DNA of 64,000 bases from Mycoplasma_N cavipharyngis (GCF_042984175.1 NZ_CP155569.1:372001-436000), one strand, 5' to 3'. Numbered from the stretch's first letter, positions 33,214 through 43,797 are shown. Numbers and translations: made by a program. The notes: generated by a model not told the origin, from the letters alone.

Positions 33214-34008
33214 ATGGGTCAAAAGGTTAGTCCAAACGGTTTAAGATTTGGTATTAATAAACAATGAATTTCCCGTTGAAATGCTTCTAGTGATCAACAG
33301 ACTGCACAATGATTAGTTGAAGATGAAAAAGTTCGTTTATATTTTGCTAAAAGATATAAAAATGCTGCAATTGAACGAGTTGAAATTGAACGAATTCTTG
33401 ATTCAAAAAATCTGCAACAATTTTTTGCTTATGTTTATGCTGTACAAATTGGTGTTTTATTAGGCCGAGCTAAAAACCTTGATGGGATTGAGCGTGATTT
33501 AAAACGAATTGTTGGACGAAAAACGATTGTTAAAGTAATTGTCAAACCTGTTCCTAATCCAGCAGTTAGTGCACAATTAATTGCCCGTGAAATTGCTGAT
33601 GCAATTCAAAATCGGATTTCATTTCGTAGTGCTCAAAAATCAGGAATTAAAAAAGCGATGAATGGTGGTGCTAAAGGAATTAAAACTCGAGTTTCTGGGC
33701 GTTTAGGTGGTGCTGAAATTGCTCGTGATGAAGGTTATTCAGAAGGAATTGTGCCACTATCAACCCTAAGAGCTGATATTGATTATGCTTTTGAAATTGC
33801 CAAAACCACTTATGGGGTAATTGGAGTTAAAGTTTGAATTAATCGTGGTTTATACTTTGGTAAAGGTTTTATGCCACAACCTGCACCAGTTGCAAAAGCA
33901 CATCGCACTAACCGTCATGATCGTCGTAGCAGTCATCACTCTAATCGTCCAGTAGTGCAAACCCAAGCAACCCAATCTGAAGTTGGATTTGTTGAACAAA
34001 AAGGATAA
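33214..34008 (+). CDS. rpsC: 30S ribosomal protein S3
   Basis: MGQKVSPNGLRFGINKQW, the KH-domain region IERDLKRIVGRK, AMNGGAKGIKTRVSGRLGGAE and GVIGVKVWINRG are typical. The C-terminal tail is His/Arg/Gln-rich. Length 264 aa. A strong AAGGAGG site overlaps the end of rplV, one base upstream. Confidence 0.96.
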
Positions 34009-34027
34009 TAAATAGGAATTTGATAAT

Positions 34028-34474
34028 ATGTTGCAACCTAAAAGAGTTAAATATCGCAAGCCTCATAAAGTTAGTTTTAATGGACCTGCTAAAGGTAATT
34101 CCTATGTTGTTTTTGGTAGTTATGGTTTAGCAGCTGTTTCTGGTGCTTGAATTAGTGCTAGACAAATTGAAGCTGCTAGAATTGTGATTTCTAAAAAAAT
34201 GGGTAAAACTGGCAAAATGTGAATCCGGATTTTTCCTCATATGTCATTAACTAAAAAACCTTTAGAAGTTCGTATGGGATCTGGTAAAGGAGCGCCTGAT
34301 CATTTTGTTGCTGTAGTTAAACAAGATACAATTATGTTTGAAGTTGATGGTTTATCAGAAGAAGTTGCTAAATTAGCTCTAAAACTAGTTGGAAATAAAT
34401 TACCAATTAAAACAAAAATTGTCCAAAGAAATCATAAATTAAACACAACTAGTCTAGCAGAGGTGAAACAATAA
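34028..34474 (+). CDS. rplP: 50S ribosomal protein L16
   Basis: MLQPKRVKYRKPHK, WISARQIEAARIVI, WIRIFPHMSLTKKPLEVRMG (core FPHMSLTKKP) and GSGKGAPDHFVAVV are diagnostic. Length 148 aa. The TAA overlaps the ATG of rpmC (TAATG). Confidence 0.96.
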
Positions 34475-34830
34475 TGTTAATTAAAGATCTACGTCAAAAG
34501 AAAGATGATGAATTAAAACTATTAGTTGTTCAATTACGAATTCAATTAATGGAAAATCGTTTTCAAGCTGCTCAAGGACAATTAACTAAAACGCATTTAA
34601 TCAAAGAAATTCGTAAATTAATTGCTCGTGTTCTTACTGTTTTACATGAACGAAATTTGCGAATGGATACTAAAGATTATCACCGTTTTAATCAAATGAT
34701 TATTGCTGAAAATCAAAAGGCTCAAGCAGCAGTTGGTGAAGAGAAAAATCAAGTATCATTTACTGAACGAATTAAAAGTAAATTAGGTGGATTAAAAATT
34801 AAACAATCAGAAAGTAGTGAGCAAAAATAA
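34474..34830 (+). CDS. rpmC: 50S ribosomal protein L29 with C-terminal extension
   Basis: The L29 coiled-coil (LIKDLRQKKDDELKLL, then LRIQLMENRFQAAQGQLT and IKEIRKLIARVLTVLHER) occupies the first 65 residues. A further 53 residues of charged sequence make it 118 aa, nearly twice the family norm. It overlaps both neighbours by one base. Confidence 0.93.
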   Translation: MLIKDLRQKKDDELKLLVVQLRIQLMENRFQAAQGQLTKTHLIKEIRKLIARVLTVLHERNLRMDTKDYHRFNQMIIAENQKAQAAVGEEKNQVSFTERIKSKLGGLKIKQSESSEQK

Positions 34831-35123
34831 TGAATCAAATTGAAAAAGTTAATCATAATTCAACAATAGTAACTAAAAAATATCGTAAAGTTTTAAAAGG
34901 ATTTGTTGTTTCAACTAAAAATTTGAAAACGATTGTTGTTAAAGTTGAAAGTAAATTTAAACACCCGTTGTATAAAAAATTAGTTATTCGTCATAAAAAA
35001 TATCATGCTCATGATGAACACCAAAAAGCTAAAGAAGGTGATTTTGTTAGCATTATTGAAACAAGACCTTTAAGTGCTTTAAAAAATTGACGCTTGAACA
35101 AAATTTTAATTGAAGCAAAATAA
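34830..35123 (+). CDS. rpsQ: 30S ribosomal protein S17
   Basis: RKVLKGFVVSTKNLKTIVVK, YKKLVIRHKKYHAHDE, and after a TGA-Trp WRLNKILIEAK define S17. Length 97 aa. The ATG overlaps the rpmC stop. Confidence 0.95.
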
Positions 35124-35158
35124 TTAAAAAAAGAAATTAAGATAAGGATTTTTAAATA

Positions 35159-35527
35159 ATGATTCAATTTATGACAAAAATGAATGTTGCAGATAATACA
35201 GGTGCTAAAAAGGTTGGTGTTATTAAAGTTTATGGTGGATCAAAAAGACGTTATGCTTCTGTTGGTGATGTTGTTTTAGTTTCAGTTAAAGCAATTTCAA
35301 CTCATTCTAATGTTAAACGTGGTCAAATTTTTAAAGCAGTTGTTGTTCGAACTAAAAAAGAAATTCGTCGTCCTAATGGCATTATTTTAAAATTCGATGA
35401 TAATGCTTGTGTTTTAATTAAAGATGATAAATTACCTAGAGGAACAAGAATTTTTGGTGCTGTAACCCGAGAATTAAGAGAACGTGGTTATAATAAAATT
35501 TTATCTTTAGCTCCAGAAGTGTTATAG
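35159..35527 (+). CDS. rplN: 50S ribosomal protein L14
   Basis: MIQFMTKMNVADNTGAKKV, GSKRRYASVGD, RRPNGIILKFDDNACVLI and GTRIFGAVTRELRERGYNKI are near-canonical. Length 122 aa. Confidence 0.97.
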   Translation: MIQFMTKMNVADNTGAKKVGVIKVYGGSKRRYASVGDVVLVSVKAISTHSNVKRGQIFKAVVVRTKKEIRRPNGIILKFDDNACVLIKDDKLPRGTRIFGAVTRELRERGYNKILSLAPEVL

Positions 35528-35544
35528 AAAAGGAATTAAGTTTG

Positions 35545-35868
35545 ATGAAAAGAATTATCAAAGGTGATATGGTACGTGTCATTTCTGGAGAACATAAAGG
35601 TAAAGAAGGTACAGTTTTATCTGTTTTTCCTAAAGAAGGTAAAGTCATCATTGAAGGTGTTAATTTAGTTAGTGTTCACACTAAACCTAATCAACAAAAT
35701 AATGAAAGTGGCATTATTAGTAAAGAAGCTAAATTAGATTGATCTAAAGTCACTTTAGTTAATAAAAAATCAAAACTTGTTTACACTAAAATTGGTTATG
35801 TGATTGAAAACAATAAAAAGCAACGAGTTGATCGCAAAACAGGATTAGCAATTTTAAAAAATAAGTAA
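35545..35868 (+). CDS. rplX: 50S ribosomal protein L24
   Basis: KOW-domain protein: KGDMVRVISGEHKGKEGTV and VIIEGVNLVSVHTKP are typical. After a TGA-Trp the second half continues to 107 aa. ATG 35545 is chosen over the adjacent in-frame TTG (35542) because of the AAGGA box at about 35530. Confidence 0.94.
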
Positions 35869-35897
35869 TTTAAGAATAAAAAAGAAATCACTATTTT

Positions 35898-36458
35898 ATG
35901 TCTAATTTAAAACAAAAATATAATAATGAAATTGTTTTTGCATTACAAAAAAAGTTGCAGTTAAAATCAATTATGCAAGTTCCTAAGTTAGAAAAGGTAA
36001 TTATTAATATGGGAGTTGGTGATGGTGCATCTGATGCTAAATTACTTGAAGCAGCAATGAATGAACTCAGTTTAATTACTAATCAAAAACCAATTAAAAC
36101 AATTGCTAAAAAATCAATTGCGGCTTATAAAATTCGTGCTGGACAAGCAATTGGAACTAAGGTAACATTACGCAATCACAACATGTGAGCGTTTGTTGAA
36201 AAACTTTTTAATATTGCCTTACCACGAGTACGTGATTTTAGAGGTTTTAGTACTAATAGTTTTGATGGTTGAGGTAATTTTACTTTAGGAATTAAAGAAC
36301 AGATCATTTTTAATGAAATTGATTATGATCTTGTTAAAAAGATTCGTGGAATGGATGTTACATTTGTGACTTCAACTGATGATGATGCTCAAGCGTATGA
36401 ACTTTTATTAAGTTTAGGCTTACCGTTTGTTAAAAAAATTAAAAAGGATGCTAATTAA
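35898..36458 (+). CDS. rplE: 50S ribosomal protein L5
   Basis: VPKLEKVIINMGVGDGA, LITNQKPIKTIAKKSIAAYKI, LPRVRDFRGFSTNSFDG and the ELLLSLGLPF end identify L5, the 5S rRNA binder. Length 186 aa. Two TGA-Trp codons. Confidence 0.96.
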
Positions 36459-36463
36459 TAATT

Positions 36464-36649
36464 ATGGCGAAAAAATCACTTAAAGTTAAACAAAAAAAGC
36501 ATCAAAAATTTAGTGTGCGAAATTACACTAGATGTCAGCGATGTGGCCGTTCTAGGGCGGTATTTAATCGTTTTGGCATTTGCCGTCTATGCTTTAGAGA
36601 TTTAGCTTATAAGGGAGCAATTCCTGGTGTTAAAAAAGCATCTTGATAA
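36464..36649 (+). CDS. rpsN: 30S ribosomal protein S14, zinc-ribbon type
   Basis: Short 61-residue S14 with two Cys pairs (CQRCG and CRLCF) for zinc. It contains MAKKSLKVKQKKHQKFSVR and ends KKASW, with the final Trp a TGA before the TAA. It starts five bases after rplE. Confidence 0.95.
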
Positions 36650-36676
36650 TCAACTTGAAATAATGAGGAAAAACTA

Positions 36677-37090
36677 ATGCATACAGATCCAATTTCAGAT
36701 TTATTAGTCCAATTAAAAATGGGCATTAAAGCACGAAAGAGCAAAATTCAAATTGCTGGTTCACGCTTAAAATTAAGTATTGTTGTTTTATTAAAAACAG
36801 AAGGTTACATTCAAGATTTTCGGATTCAACGTGAAAAACGTAAAGGTAATAAACCAATTAATAAATTTATCATTATTATTTATTTAAAATACTGTGAAGG
36901 CAATTCTTCAATTAATGGTTTAAAACAAATTTCCAAACCAGGATTGCGTGTTTATGCTCCAGCAAATAAACTACCAAGAATTTTAAATGGTTTAGGAATT
37001 GCCATTATTTCTACTAATAAAGGACTAATGTGCGCTAAACAAGCCAAACGTTTCCAAATTGGTGGTGAAGTCTTAATGTATGTTTGATAA
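36677..37090 (+). CDS. rpsH: 30S ribosomal protein S8
   Basis: MHTDPISDLLVQLKMGIKA, LKTEGYIQDF, KQISKPGLRVYA and GIAIISTNKGLM define S8. Length 137 aa, ending in a TGA-Trp. Confidence 0.95.
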
Positions 37091-37140
37091 ATAATGATAA
37101 TAAATAAATTTAGTAAAAAAACAAGAGAAAGGAATTATTT

Positions 37141-37698
37141 ATGTCAAAAATTGGTAATCGTCAATTAACTGTGCCTAATCATATTAATTTGGTTATTAAA
37201 GAAAATTTAATTAGTTTGACTCATAATAATTTAGCAATTGAAATTAAATATAATCGTCATTTAGTTAAAGTTAATTTTGAAAATCAAATAATTACAACTA
37301 ATAAAGTTAATAATTCAAAAGATGCAAAAATGCAATATGGAACAATTAATTCTTTAATTAAAAACGCTATTGTTGGTTTAGTTAGTGGTTTTAGTAAAAC
37401 TTTAAAAATTACTGGTGTTGGTTATAAGGCTAATGTTGCTAATAATAAAGTAATTTTAACTTTAGGCTATTCTCGCCCAATTGAAGTTAATATTCCTGAT
37501 GGAATTATAGTTGATTTAATTAGTCCAACTGAACTAAAAATTAGTTCACACAATAAAGAGTTATTAGGTGAATTTGCTGCTAACATTCGTAAATGACGTA
37601 AACCTGAACCATATAAAGCCAAAGGAATTGCTTATTCAGATGAAATCATTTTACGTAAAGTTGGTAAAACATCAGAAGGTGGTAAAGGAAAAAAATAA
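37141..37698 (+). CDS. rplF: 50S ribosomal protein L6
   Basis: MSKIGNRQLTVPNH, ITGVGYKANVANNKVILTLGYS and, after a TGA-Trp, the motif RKPEPYKAKGIAY mark L6. Length 185 aa. An AAAGGA site precedes the ATG. Confidence 0.95.
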
Positions 37699-37707
37699 AA
37701 TTAACGT

Positions 37708-38064
37708 ATGAAAAACATTAATTTAAACCGTAAAGCTAAAGCCGCTTTAAGACACAAACGAATTTTAAAAGCAATTCGTTGTAGTAATGAGCATAAACGA
37801 GCACGTGTTGTTAAAACTAATGCTCACATTTATGTTCAATTAATTGATGATGTAACTAATCGGGTTTTATTTTCAACTTCTTCACTGCAATTAAAATTAA
37901 AAAATGGTAATAAAGAAAATGCAGCAAAAGTTGCTTTGGAATTTGCTAATCAATTAAAAAATCATCAAATTCAACAAGTTAGTTTTGATCGTGGTGGTTC
38001 TAAATACCATGGTCGTGTTGCAATTATTGCTGAAACTTTGAGAGAAAATGGAATTAAAGTTTAA
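37708..38064 (+). CDS. rplR: 50S ribosomal protein L18
   Basis: Arg/Lys-rich start, AHIYVQLIDDVTNRVLFS and FDRGGSKYHGRVAIIAETLRENG (core YHGRVAIIAETLREN) define this 5S rRNA binder. Length 118 aa. Confidence 0.95.
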   Translation: MKNINLNRKAKAALRHKRILKAIRCSNEHKRARVVKTNAHIYVQLIDDVTNRVLFSTSSLQLKLKNGNKENAAKVALEFANQLKNHQIQQVSFDRGGSKYHGRVAIIAETLRENGIKV

Positions 38065-38074
38065 AAATTAAAAT

Positions 38075-38794
38075 ATGAATACAAATAACGAACAAAAAAC
38101 AATTTCTAAAACCAAATCATCAACTGATCAAACTAATTCAAAACCTGTTTCACAAAACAATCAAGTTTCTGATGCTAAAGCAGCTGCAATTGCTGCAATT
38201 ACTAAAACAATTGGTAAACCAAACAAAATTCATCCCACTACTAAAACTAAAAAAGGATTACACTCATCAAGTGGTTCAAGTAAGCCAGAGAGAAAATCAA
38301 GTGCTAATAATAAACCAAAACAAGAATTTGAAGAAAAATTAGTTGCTTGAAAAAGAGTTTCTAAAACAACTAAAGGTGGTCGTCAAGGTCGAATTTGAAC
38401 TTTAGTGGTAGTTGGCAATCGAAAAGGTTCAATTGGTTATGGAATTGGTAAATCAGAAGAATTTCCTGATGCTATGAAAAAAGCAGTTAAAAATGCGTTA
38501 AAAAATGTTGTTAAATTTAAAATTAATGCTAATGGTACAGTTTATCATGAAAATATTGGCAAACATTGTGCGTCATTAGTTTTAATTAAACCTGCTAAAA
38601 TTGGAATTGGCATTATTGCTGGTGGCCCAATTAAAATGGTATTAGAATTAGCTGGATTTACTGATATTTATTCTAAAAATCTAGGTTCATCTTCAGCAAT
38701 GAATATGGTTCAAGCAACTATTAAAGCATTATTGAAACAACATACACCCGCTGAAATTGCTAAATTACGCGATAAAGCAATTACTGATTTATAA
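38075..38794 (+). CDS. rpsE: 30S ribosomal protein S5 with long N-terminal extension
   Basis: The S5 domain begins near residue 85 (EEKLVAWKRVSKTTKGGRQ) and continues with GSIGYGIGKSEEFPDAMKKA and GGPIKMVLELAGFTDIYSKN, core LGSSSAMNMVQAT. The preceding 85 residues are a low-complexity Thr/Lys/Ser/Asn region. Length 239 aa against about 165 usually. An upstream ribosome site is weak. Confidence 0.94.
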
Positions 38795-38815
38795 GAAAGT
38801 AAAAAATTAAATTTT

Positions 38816-39268
38816 ATGTTACATCAACTAAAAGCTAATCCTAAAGCACGTAATCATCGTACTAAACGTGTTGGTCGAGGTTTTGGTAGTGGGATTGGTG
38901 GTCGTAGTACTAGAGGTACAAAAGGACAAAAAGCCCGTAAATCAGGTAATGTTCGTTTAGGTTTTGAAGGTGGTCAAACTCCACTTTATGTTCGAGTTGG
39001 CAAAATTGGTTTTAATAATCATAATTTTACTACTAAAGTCAGTGCAATCAGTTTAAACCAATTAAGTTATTATCCTGATATTAAAAAATTTGATCTTGAA
39101 AAACTAATTGAATTAGGTTTAGTGAAAAATCGTAATTTTGGTCAAATTAAAATTATTGGTAATATTAAATTAACTCAACCACTAGAAATTAGTGCCCATG
39201 CTTTTTCTAAAGGTGCAGCCTCTGCAATTACAGCTGCTGGTGGTAGTGTGATTGTGTTGAAAAAATAA
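38816..39268 (+). CDS. rplO: 50S ribosomal protein L15
   Basis: Contains RTKRVGRGFGSGIGGRSTRG, GQKARKSGNVRLGFEGGQTP and a C-terminal SKGAASAITAAGGSVIVL. Length 150 aa. It is followed by a 220-base gap with a promoter-like TTTATAATGATAAT block near 39342-39357, so secY may have its own promoter. Confidence 0.95.
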   Translation: MLHQLKANPKARNHRTKRVGRGFGSGIGGRSTRGTKGQKARKSGNVRLGFEGGQTPLYVRVGKIGFNNHNFTTKVSAISLNQLSYYPDIKKFDLEKLIELGLVKNRNFGQIKIIGNIKLTQPLEISAHAFSKGAASAITAAGGSVIVLKK

Positions 39269-39489
39269 TTAATTTTTAATTTTAAAATAATGATTGATTA
39301 AGTTAAAATTGAATTTATTAAAAAAACAAATTAAATCTTTTATTTATAATGATAATATTGTTAGATATATGATCTTTAATTTGTTTTAGCAATTTTAGTT
39401 TAATCAATTATTTTTAATAATTGTTATCAACTTTGATTAATGTTAGAATTAATCAATATATAAAAAAATAAAATATATAAGTTTTAATC

Positions 39490-41001
39490 TTGAAATCTTT
39501 TGAAAATAAAACAACATCTAATTTTTTTAAAGTTCTTCAGAATCGTGAAGTATTAATTGCTATTGCTTCAACTGTTTTATTGTTGAGCTTATTTCAGTTT
39601 GGTGCTCATATTACTGCTCCATCCTTAATTATTCCAAATGCTAATGCTTCAACTGCTGGATCACCAGATGTTTTAGGTCTATTGAACTTATTAGGTGGTG
39701 GTGGTTTAAATCGGGTTAGTTTATTTGCTGTTGGAATATCACCTTATATTACAGCACAAATTATTATTCAAATGTTATCAACTGATATTATTCGACCATT
39801 ATCAGAGTTAAAAAAATCTGGAGAATTAGGTCGAAGAAAATTAGAACTGTATACAAGATTACTTACTTTACCATTTGCAATTGCTACTGCTTATGGAGCA
39901 TTAGTTTTAGTTTCTAATATCCAATTAGTTAAATTTGTTGTTAATGGATCAAGAGTTGATAATTTATCACAAGTTCCTGCTGGACAGCAAGTTTTATTAG
40001 TTCTTCTATTAGTTGCAGGAACTTATATCGCTTTATTTTTAAGTGATATTATTTCTAAAAAAGGTGTTGGTAATGGTCCAACATTAATTATTATGTCAGG
40101 GATTATTTCTTCAATCCCGCAAAATTTAGCAGCTTCTTTTTCCTTTTTTTCACTTCGTGCGATTGGTGAAAATAGTGTTTTTATTACCATTGCTACATTT
40201 ATTATTTATTTATTCTTTTATTTTGTTTTATTATTTGTAATTACTTTTATTAATGGTGCGTTGCGTAAAATTCCAGTGCAACAAACTGGTCAAGGATTAG
40301 TTAAAAACGCTGAAGATTTACCATTTTTACCAATCAAAATTATTCCTGCTGGTGTTATTCCTGTCATTTTTGCTAGTTCATTATTAGCAATTCCTGGAAC
40401 TGTTGCTGAATTTATTAGAACTTCAGATCCTTCTGGTTATAGTTTTATTCAAACTTATTTAACATTAAATAGTCCAACAGGATTAAGCATTTATGGTATA
40501 TTAATTGTTGCTTTTTCCTTTTTTTATTCTCATATTCAAGTTAATGCTGAAGAATTAACAGAAAATTTTGAAAAATCTGGTCGCTTTATTCCTGGAATTA
40601 GTATTGGTTTAGCAACTTTTAATCATATTCGCCAAATTGTTAATCGGGTTAACTGGTTAGGCGGACCTTTTTTAGCAGCAGTTTCTGTTTTACCTAATGT
40701 TCTAACAATTACTACTGGAATTCCTTCTAATGCAGCATTAGGAGGAACTGGAGTAATTATTTTAGTTACTGGATCAATTCAATTTTGAGAAGCAATTAAA
40801 TCAACTTCAACTTCTATTTATTATCGTACGCAGAAAAAAGTGTTACAAGCCAAAGTTCATTCTAATTCTGATCTTTTATTAGCTGAAAGTTTAGCTTTAA
40901 AAAATAATAACTTTGTTCCAAAAGAATCATTATTTCCTGTTAATTCTGATCATAAATCACTTAAAGACGATCATTCTGATGAAGATTGAACAATTTGATA
41001 A
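39490..41001 (+). CDS. secY: Protein translocase subunit SecY
   Basis: Ten-helix core of the Sec channel: LLSLFQFGAHITAP, LFAVGISPYITAQIIIQMLS (core GISPYITAQIIIQML), KSGELGRRKLELYTRLL, DIISKKGVGNGPTLIIM, FNHIRQIVNRVNWLGGPFLA. Length 503 aa, with a charged C-terminal cytoplasmic tail of about 60 residues. The start is TTG (39490-39492): no in-frame ATG lies before it and a TAA is at 39478. Four TGA-Trp codons. Confidence 0.96.
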
Positions 41002-41093
41002 TTTAATTGATAAAAAATTCTTAAGATATTAAAATCAATCATTAAATTAAAAACTAATCAAAATTATAAAACCCTAGTACTTTTAACTTAAAA

Positions 41094-41099
41094 TATAAT
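41094..41099 (+). promoter_or_regulatory. TATAAT box five bases before adk
   Basis: TATAAT ends four bases before the adk ATG (41104). Transcription would start about at the ATG, implying a leaderless mRNA or an alternative start. No Shine-Dalgarno box is present. Confidence 0.45.
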
Positions 41100-41103
41100 A
41101 TTT

Positions 41104-41751
41104 ATGAAATTTATTTTGCTTTTAGGCGCTCCTGGTGCTGGTAAAGGATCAATATCTGAATACTTAGTTAAACACCATAACTTTATACATGTTTCTACAG
41201 GTGATATTTTTCGCCAATTAGCTAATAAAAATAATAAATTAGCTAATCAAATTAAAAAAATTCTTGCTGCTGGTCAATTAGTTCCTGATAGTTTAACCAA
41301 CCAATTAATTTTAGATCATCTAAAACAACTAGAAAAAATTAATTATGATCAATATGTTGTTTTAGATGGTTATCCTCGCACCCTATCACAAGCTAGTTTT
41401 TTTCAACAACATTTTTCTTTAGATCGTGTTATTGTTTTAAAGTGTAGTCAAGATCAAATTATTTTTCGATTAACAAACCGTTTAGTTTGTGAAAAAGGTT
41501 TGCACACTTATCATATTGTTAATAAACCACCAAAATCACCATATGTGTGTGATATTGATCAATCAATGTTAATTCAAAGAAAAGATGATCAAATTGATGT
41601 TATTCTTCACCGTTTACGTGTCTATCAAACCCAAACGGCTAGTTTAATTGAATTTTATAAACAATTGAATTTAGTCATTTTTGTTAATGCTGATCAAAGT
41701 ATTGAACAAACAATTAATGAAGTTAATAGTGTTTTAAATCTGAAAAAATAA
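41104..41751 (+). CDS. adk: Adenylate kinase
   Basis: Balances AMP, ADP and ATP. P-loop GAPGAGKGSISEYL, HVSTGDIFRQL, VPDSLTNQLI, VLDGYPRTLSQA and the LID segment with two Cys (RLVCEKGLHTYHI and YVCDID, family zinc site incomplete). Length 215 aa is normal. It follows secY in the usual position. Confidence 0.96.
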   Translation: MKFILLLGAPGAGKGSISEYLVKHHNFIHVSTGDIFRQLANKNNKLANQIKKILAAGQLVPDSLTNQLILDHLKQLEKINYDQYVVLDGYPRTLSQASFFQQHFSLDRVIVLKCSQDQIIFRLTNRLVCEKGLHTYHIVNKPPKSPYVCDIDQSMLIQRKDDQIDVILHRLRVYQTQTASLIEFYKQLNLVIFVNADQSIEQTINEVNSVLNLKK

Positions 41752-41760
41752 TAAATATGT

Positions 41761-41815
41761 TATAATTTCCCTTGTATTTTTTGCTATGTTTTAACATAAT
41801 ATTAAATACAAAGCA
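41761..41815 (+). promoter_or_regulatory. Promoter and hairpin leader of map
   Basis: TATAAT (41761-41766) lies ten bases after the adk stop. Downstream is a hairpin-forming leader, CTTGTATTT near 41773 against AAATACAAAG near 41806, with an ATGTT/AACAT inner stem. This would let map be transcribed separately from adk. Confidence 0.45.
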
Positions 41816-41873
41816 AATTCTGTGAAATTTTGTTGTTAATTATTTTTCATGATCAAAAAAGTTATTGTCATTA

Positions 41874-42635
41874 ATGATTTATCTTAAAAACACTGATCAA
41901 ATTAATCAAATTAAAGCTGCTGCTGAATTGTGAAAAGAAGTAATTGCAGTTTTAAAAAAAATGATTACAGTTGATCATTCACCACTTGATTTATCAAACA
42001 CAGCTGAAAAAATGATTAGAGCAGCAAAAGGTGAATGTGCTTTTAAAAATTATCATGGATTTCCAGGAAATTTATGTATTTCAGTTAATGAAGTAGCAAT
42101 TCATGGTATTCCTAGTAAAAAAAAATTTTTAGCAACAGATAAAGTAGGAATTGATTTAGGTGTCAAACTAAATGGTTATTTTTGTGATGCAGGGTTTAGT
42201 CAAATTGTTGATCCAGCAACTAATCTAGATTATCAACGATTAGTTGATCATACCCATCAAGCTTTATTAGTTGGCATTGCTGCTGCTAAAGCTGGTAATT
42301 ATACTGGTGATATTACTGCTGCAATTAGTAATTATGTTGCTACTAATTGTCCTGAATATCATATTTTAGATGATTTTTGTGGCCATGGTTGTGGTCTTAA
42401 ATTACATGAAGATCCATTTATTTTAAATAAAGGTATGACAGCTAATACTGGAGTTAAATTGGTTCCTGGAATGATTATTTGCATTGAACCAATTCTTACT
42501 GATCAAAAAGATGGATCTTATATCATTGATCCTAATGATCACTGATCAGTCAAAGTAACTAATAATCATAAAGTGTGTCATTTTGAACACATGATTTTGA
42601 TTTTAGAAAATGAAACAATTATTCTTACAAAATAG
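41874..42635 (+). CDS. map: Methionine aminopeptidase, type I
   Basis: Removes N-terminal Met. The metal ligands appear in order: Asp in GIDLGVKLNGYFCDAGF (two Asp), His in GHGCGLKLHEDP, Glu in IICIEP, and Glu in FEHMILI. Length 253 aa. The substrate His lies in YHGFPGNLCISVNE. Two TGA-Trp codons. A different-frame ATG at 41850 opens only 12 codons. Confidence 0.95.
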
Positions 42636-42661
42636 AATTAATCAAAAAATTTTGTTTTTGT

Positions 42662-42667
42662 TATAAT
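42662..42667 (+). promoter_or_regulatory. TATAAT promoter box of infA
   Basis: TTTTTGTTATAAT ending at 42667, 31 bases before the TTG start of infA. No TTGACA-like -35 box. Confidence 0.5.
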
Positions 42668-42697
42668 ATTTAACATTTGAAAAAAAGGGAATTCAAC

Positions 42698-42919
42698 TTG
42701 AGCGATCAAAACGATAAAATTAAACTACGTGGTGTGGTTAAAGAATTACTACCAGAAGGTAGTATTTTAGTTATTTTAGAAAATAACGCTAAAGTTATTT
42801 GTCGTGTTTCTGGTAAAATGCGACAAAATAAAATTAATATTTTACCTGATGATAAAGTTGATGTTGAAATGTCATATTATGACTTAACAAAAGGACGAAT
42901 TGTTTATCGTTACATTTAA
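42698..42919 (+). CDS. infA: Translation initiation factor IF-1
   Basis: OB-fold factor: KIKLRGVVKELLPEGSILVI, AKVICRVSGKMRQNKI, DKVDVEMSYYDLTKGRIVYRY. The start is a TTG (42698-42700), chosen because AAAGGGA ends seven bases upstream and because it gives 73 aa, the family size. The in-frame TTG at 42677 lies inside or before that ribosome site. Confidence 0.95.
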   Translation: MSDQNDKIKLRGVVKELLPEGSILVILENNAKVICRVSGKMRQNKINILPDDKVDVEMSYYDLTKGRIVYRYI

Positions 42920-43117
42920 ATAAACTAATCTTAAAAAATCAATTTAATTAATTTCAATTAGTGATCAAAATCAAGCAATGGCTTCATTTTGGATTATTTA
43001 ATTATTAATAGTAAGATTTTCTAGTTTGATTTTTTTAAAATAGTAATGTTAAACGATTTGTTTTATTAAACAAATATTATCCACTACTTTAAACTTTAGA
43101 AAGAAAAAGCAATCAAT

Positions 43118-43231
43118 ATGAAAGTTCGTGCATCTGTAAAACAAATATGCAAAGATTGTAAAATTATTAAACGAAAAAAACGTGTTTGTGTTATTTGTAA
43201 AACACCAAAACATAAACAACGTCAAGGATAA
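43118..43231 (+). CDS. rpmJ: 50S ribosomal protein L36
   Basis: The complete 37-residue protein starts MKVRASVKQICKDCKII, with the zinc pattern CxxC, then CVIC and a His near the end, finishing HKQRQG. An AGAAAGAAAAAG tract precedes the ATG. Confidence 0.96.
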   Translation: MKVRASVKQICKDCKIIKRKKRVCVICKTPKHKQRQG

Positions 43232-43329
43232 TTTTATAATTTAATCAAAAAATTATTAATGATCATTTTTATTGTATGATCTTATAAAAACTAATCAAAA
43301 ATTTTTCAATGAAAGGATTTTAAGCCAAT

Positions 43330-43788
43330 ATGGCTCGACTTTTAGGAGTTGATATTCCCAACAATAAGCGTTTAGTTGTTTCTTTAACTTATATTTTAGG
43401 TGTAGGACCAACTGCTGCTCGTAAAATTATTCAAAAAACAATTACTGGTCATACTAAACCAGTAAGTAATTTATCTGAAACTGATAAACAAAAAATTCGT
43501 GCTTTAGAAAATGTTCGTGTTAAAGATTTAGATAAAGAAATGTTTGCAGAAATTCGTAAAGCAATTGCAGCATTGCAAAATAGTAAAGATGAATTTCCAT
43601 TATTACTAGAAGGTGATTTACGAAAAGAAATTAGTATTAACATTAAAAATAAAATGGAAATCGGTTCTTATCAAGGCATCAGACATCGTCGTGGTTTACC
43701 TGTAAGAGGACAAAGAACTAGAACAAATGCTAGAACTCGTAAAGGACCTAGAAAAACTGTTGCTAATAAAAAAATGGAAAGTAAATAA
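43330..43788 (+). CDS. rpsM: 30S ribosomal protein S13 with internal insertion
   Basis: MARLLGVDIPNNKRLVVSLT, GVGPTAARKI, and the C-terminal GIRHRRGLPVRGQRTRTNAR are canonical. At 152 aa it is about 27 longer than usual because of an inserted helical block (residues about 60-95, MFAEIRKAIAALQNSKDEFP). An AAAGGA site lies upstream. Confidence 0.95.
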   Translation: MARLLGVDIPNNKRLVVSLTYILGVGPTAARKIIQKTITGHTKPVSNLSETDKQKIRALENVRVKDLDKEMFAEIRKAIAALQNSKDEFPLLLEGDLRKEISINIKNKMEIGSYQGIRHRRGLPVRGQRTRTNARTRKGPRKTVANKKMESK

Positions 43789-43797
43789 TCATTAATT

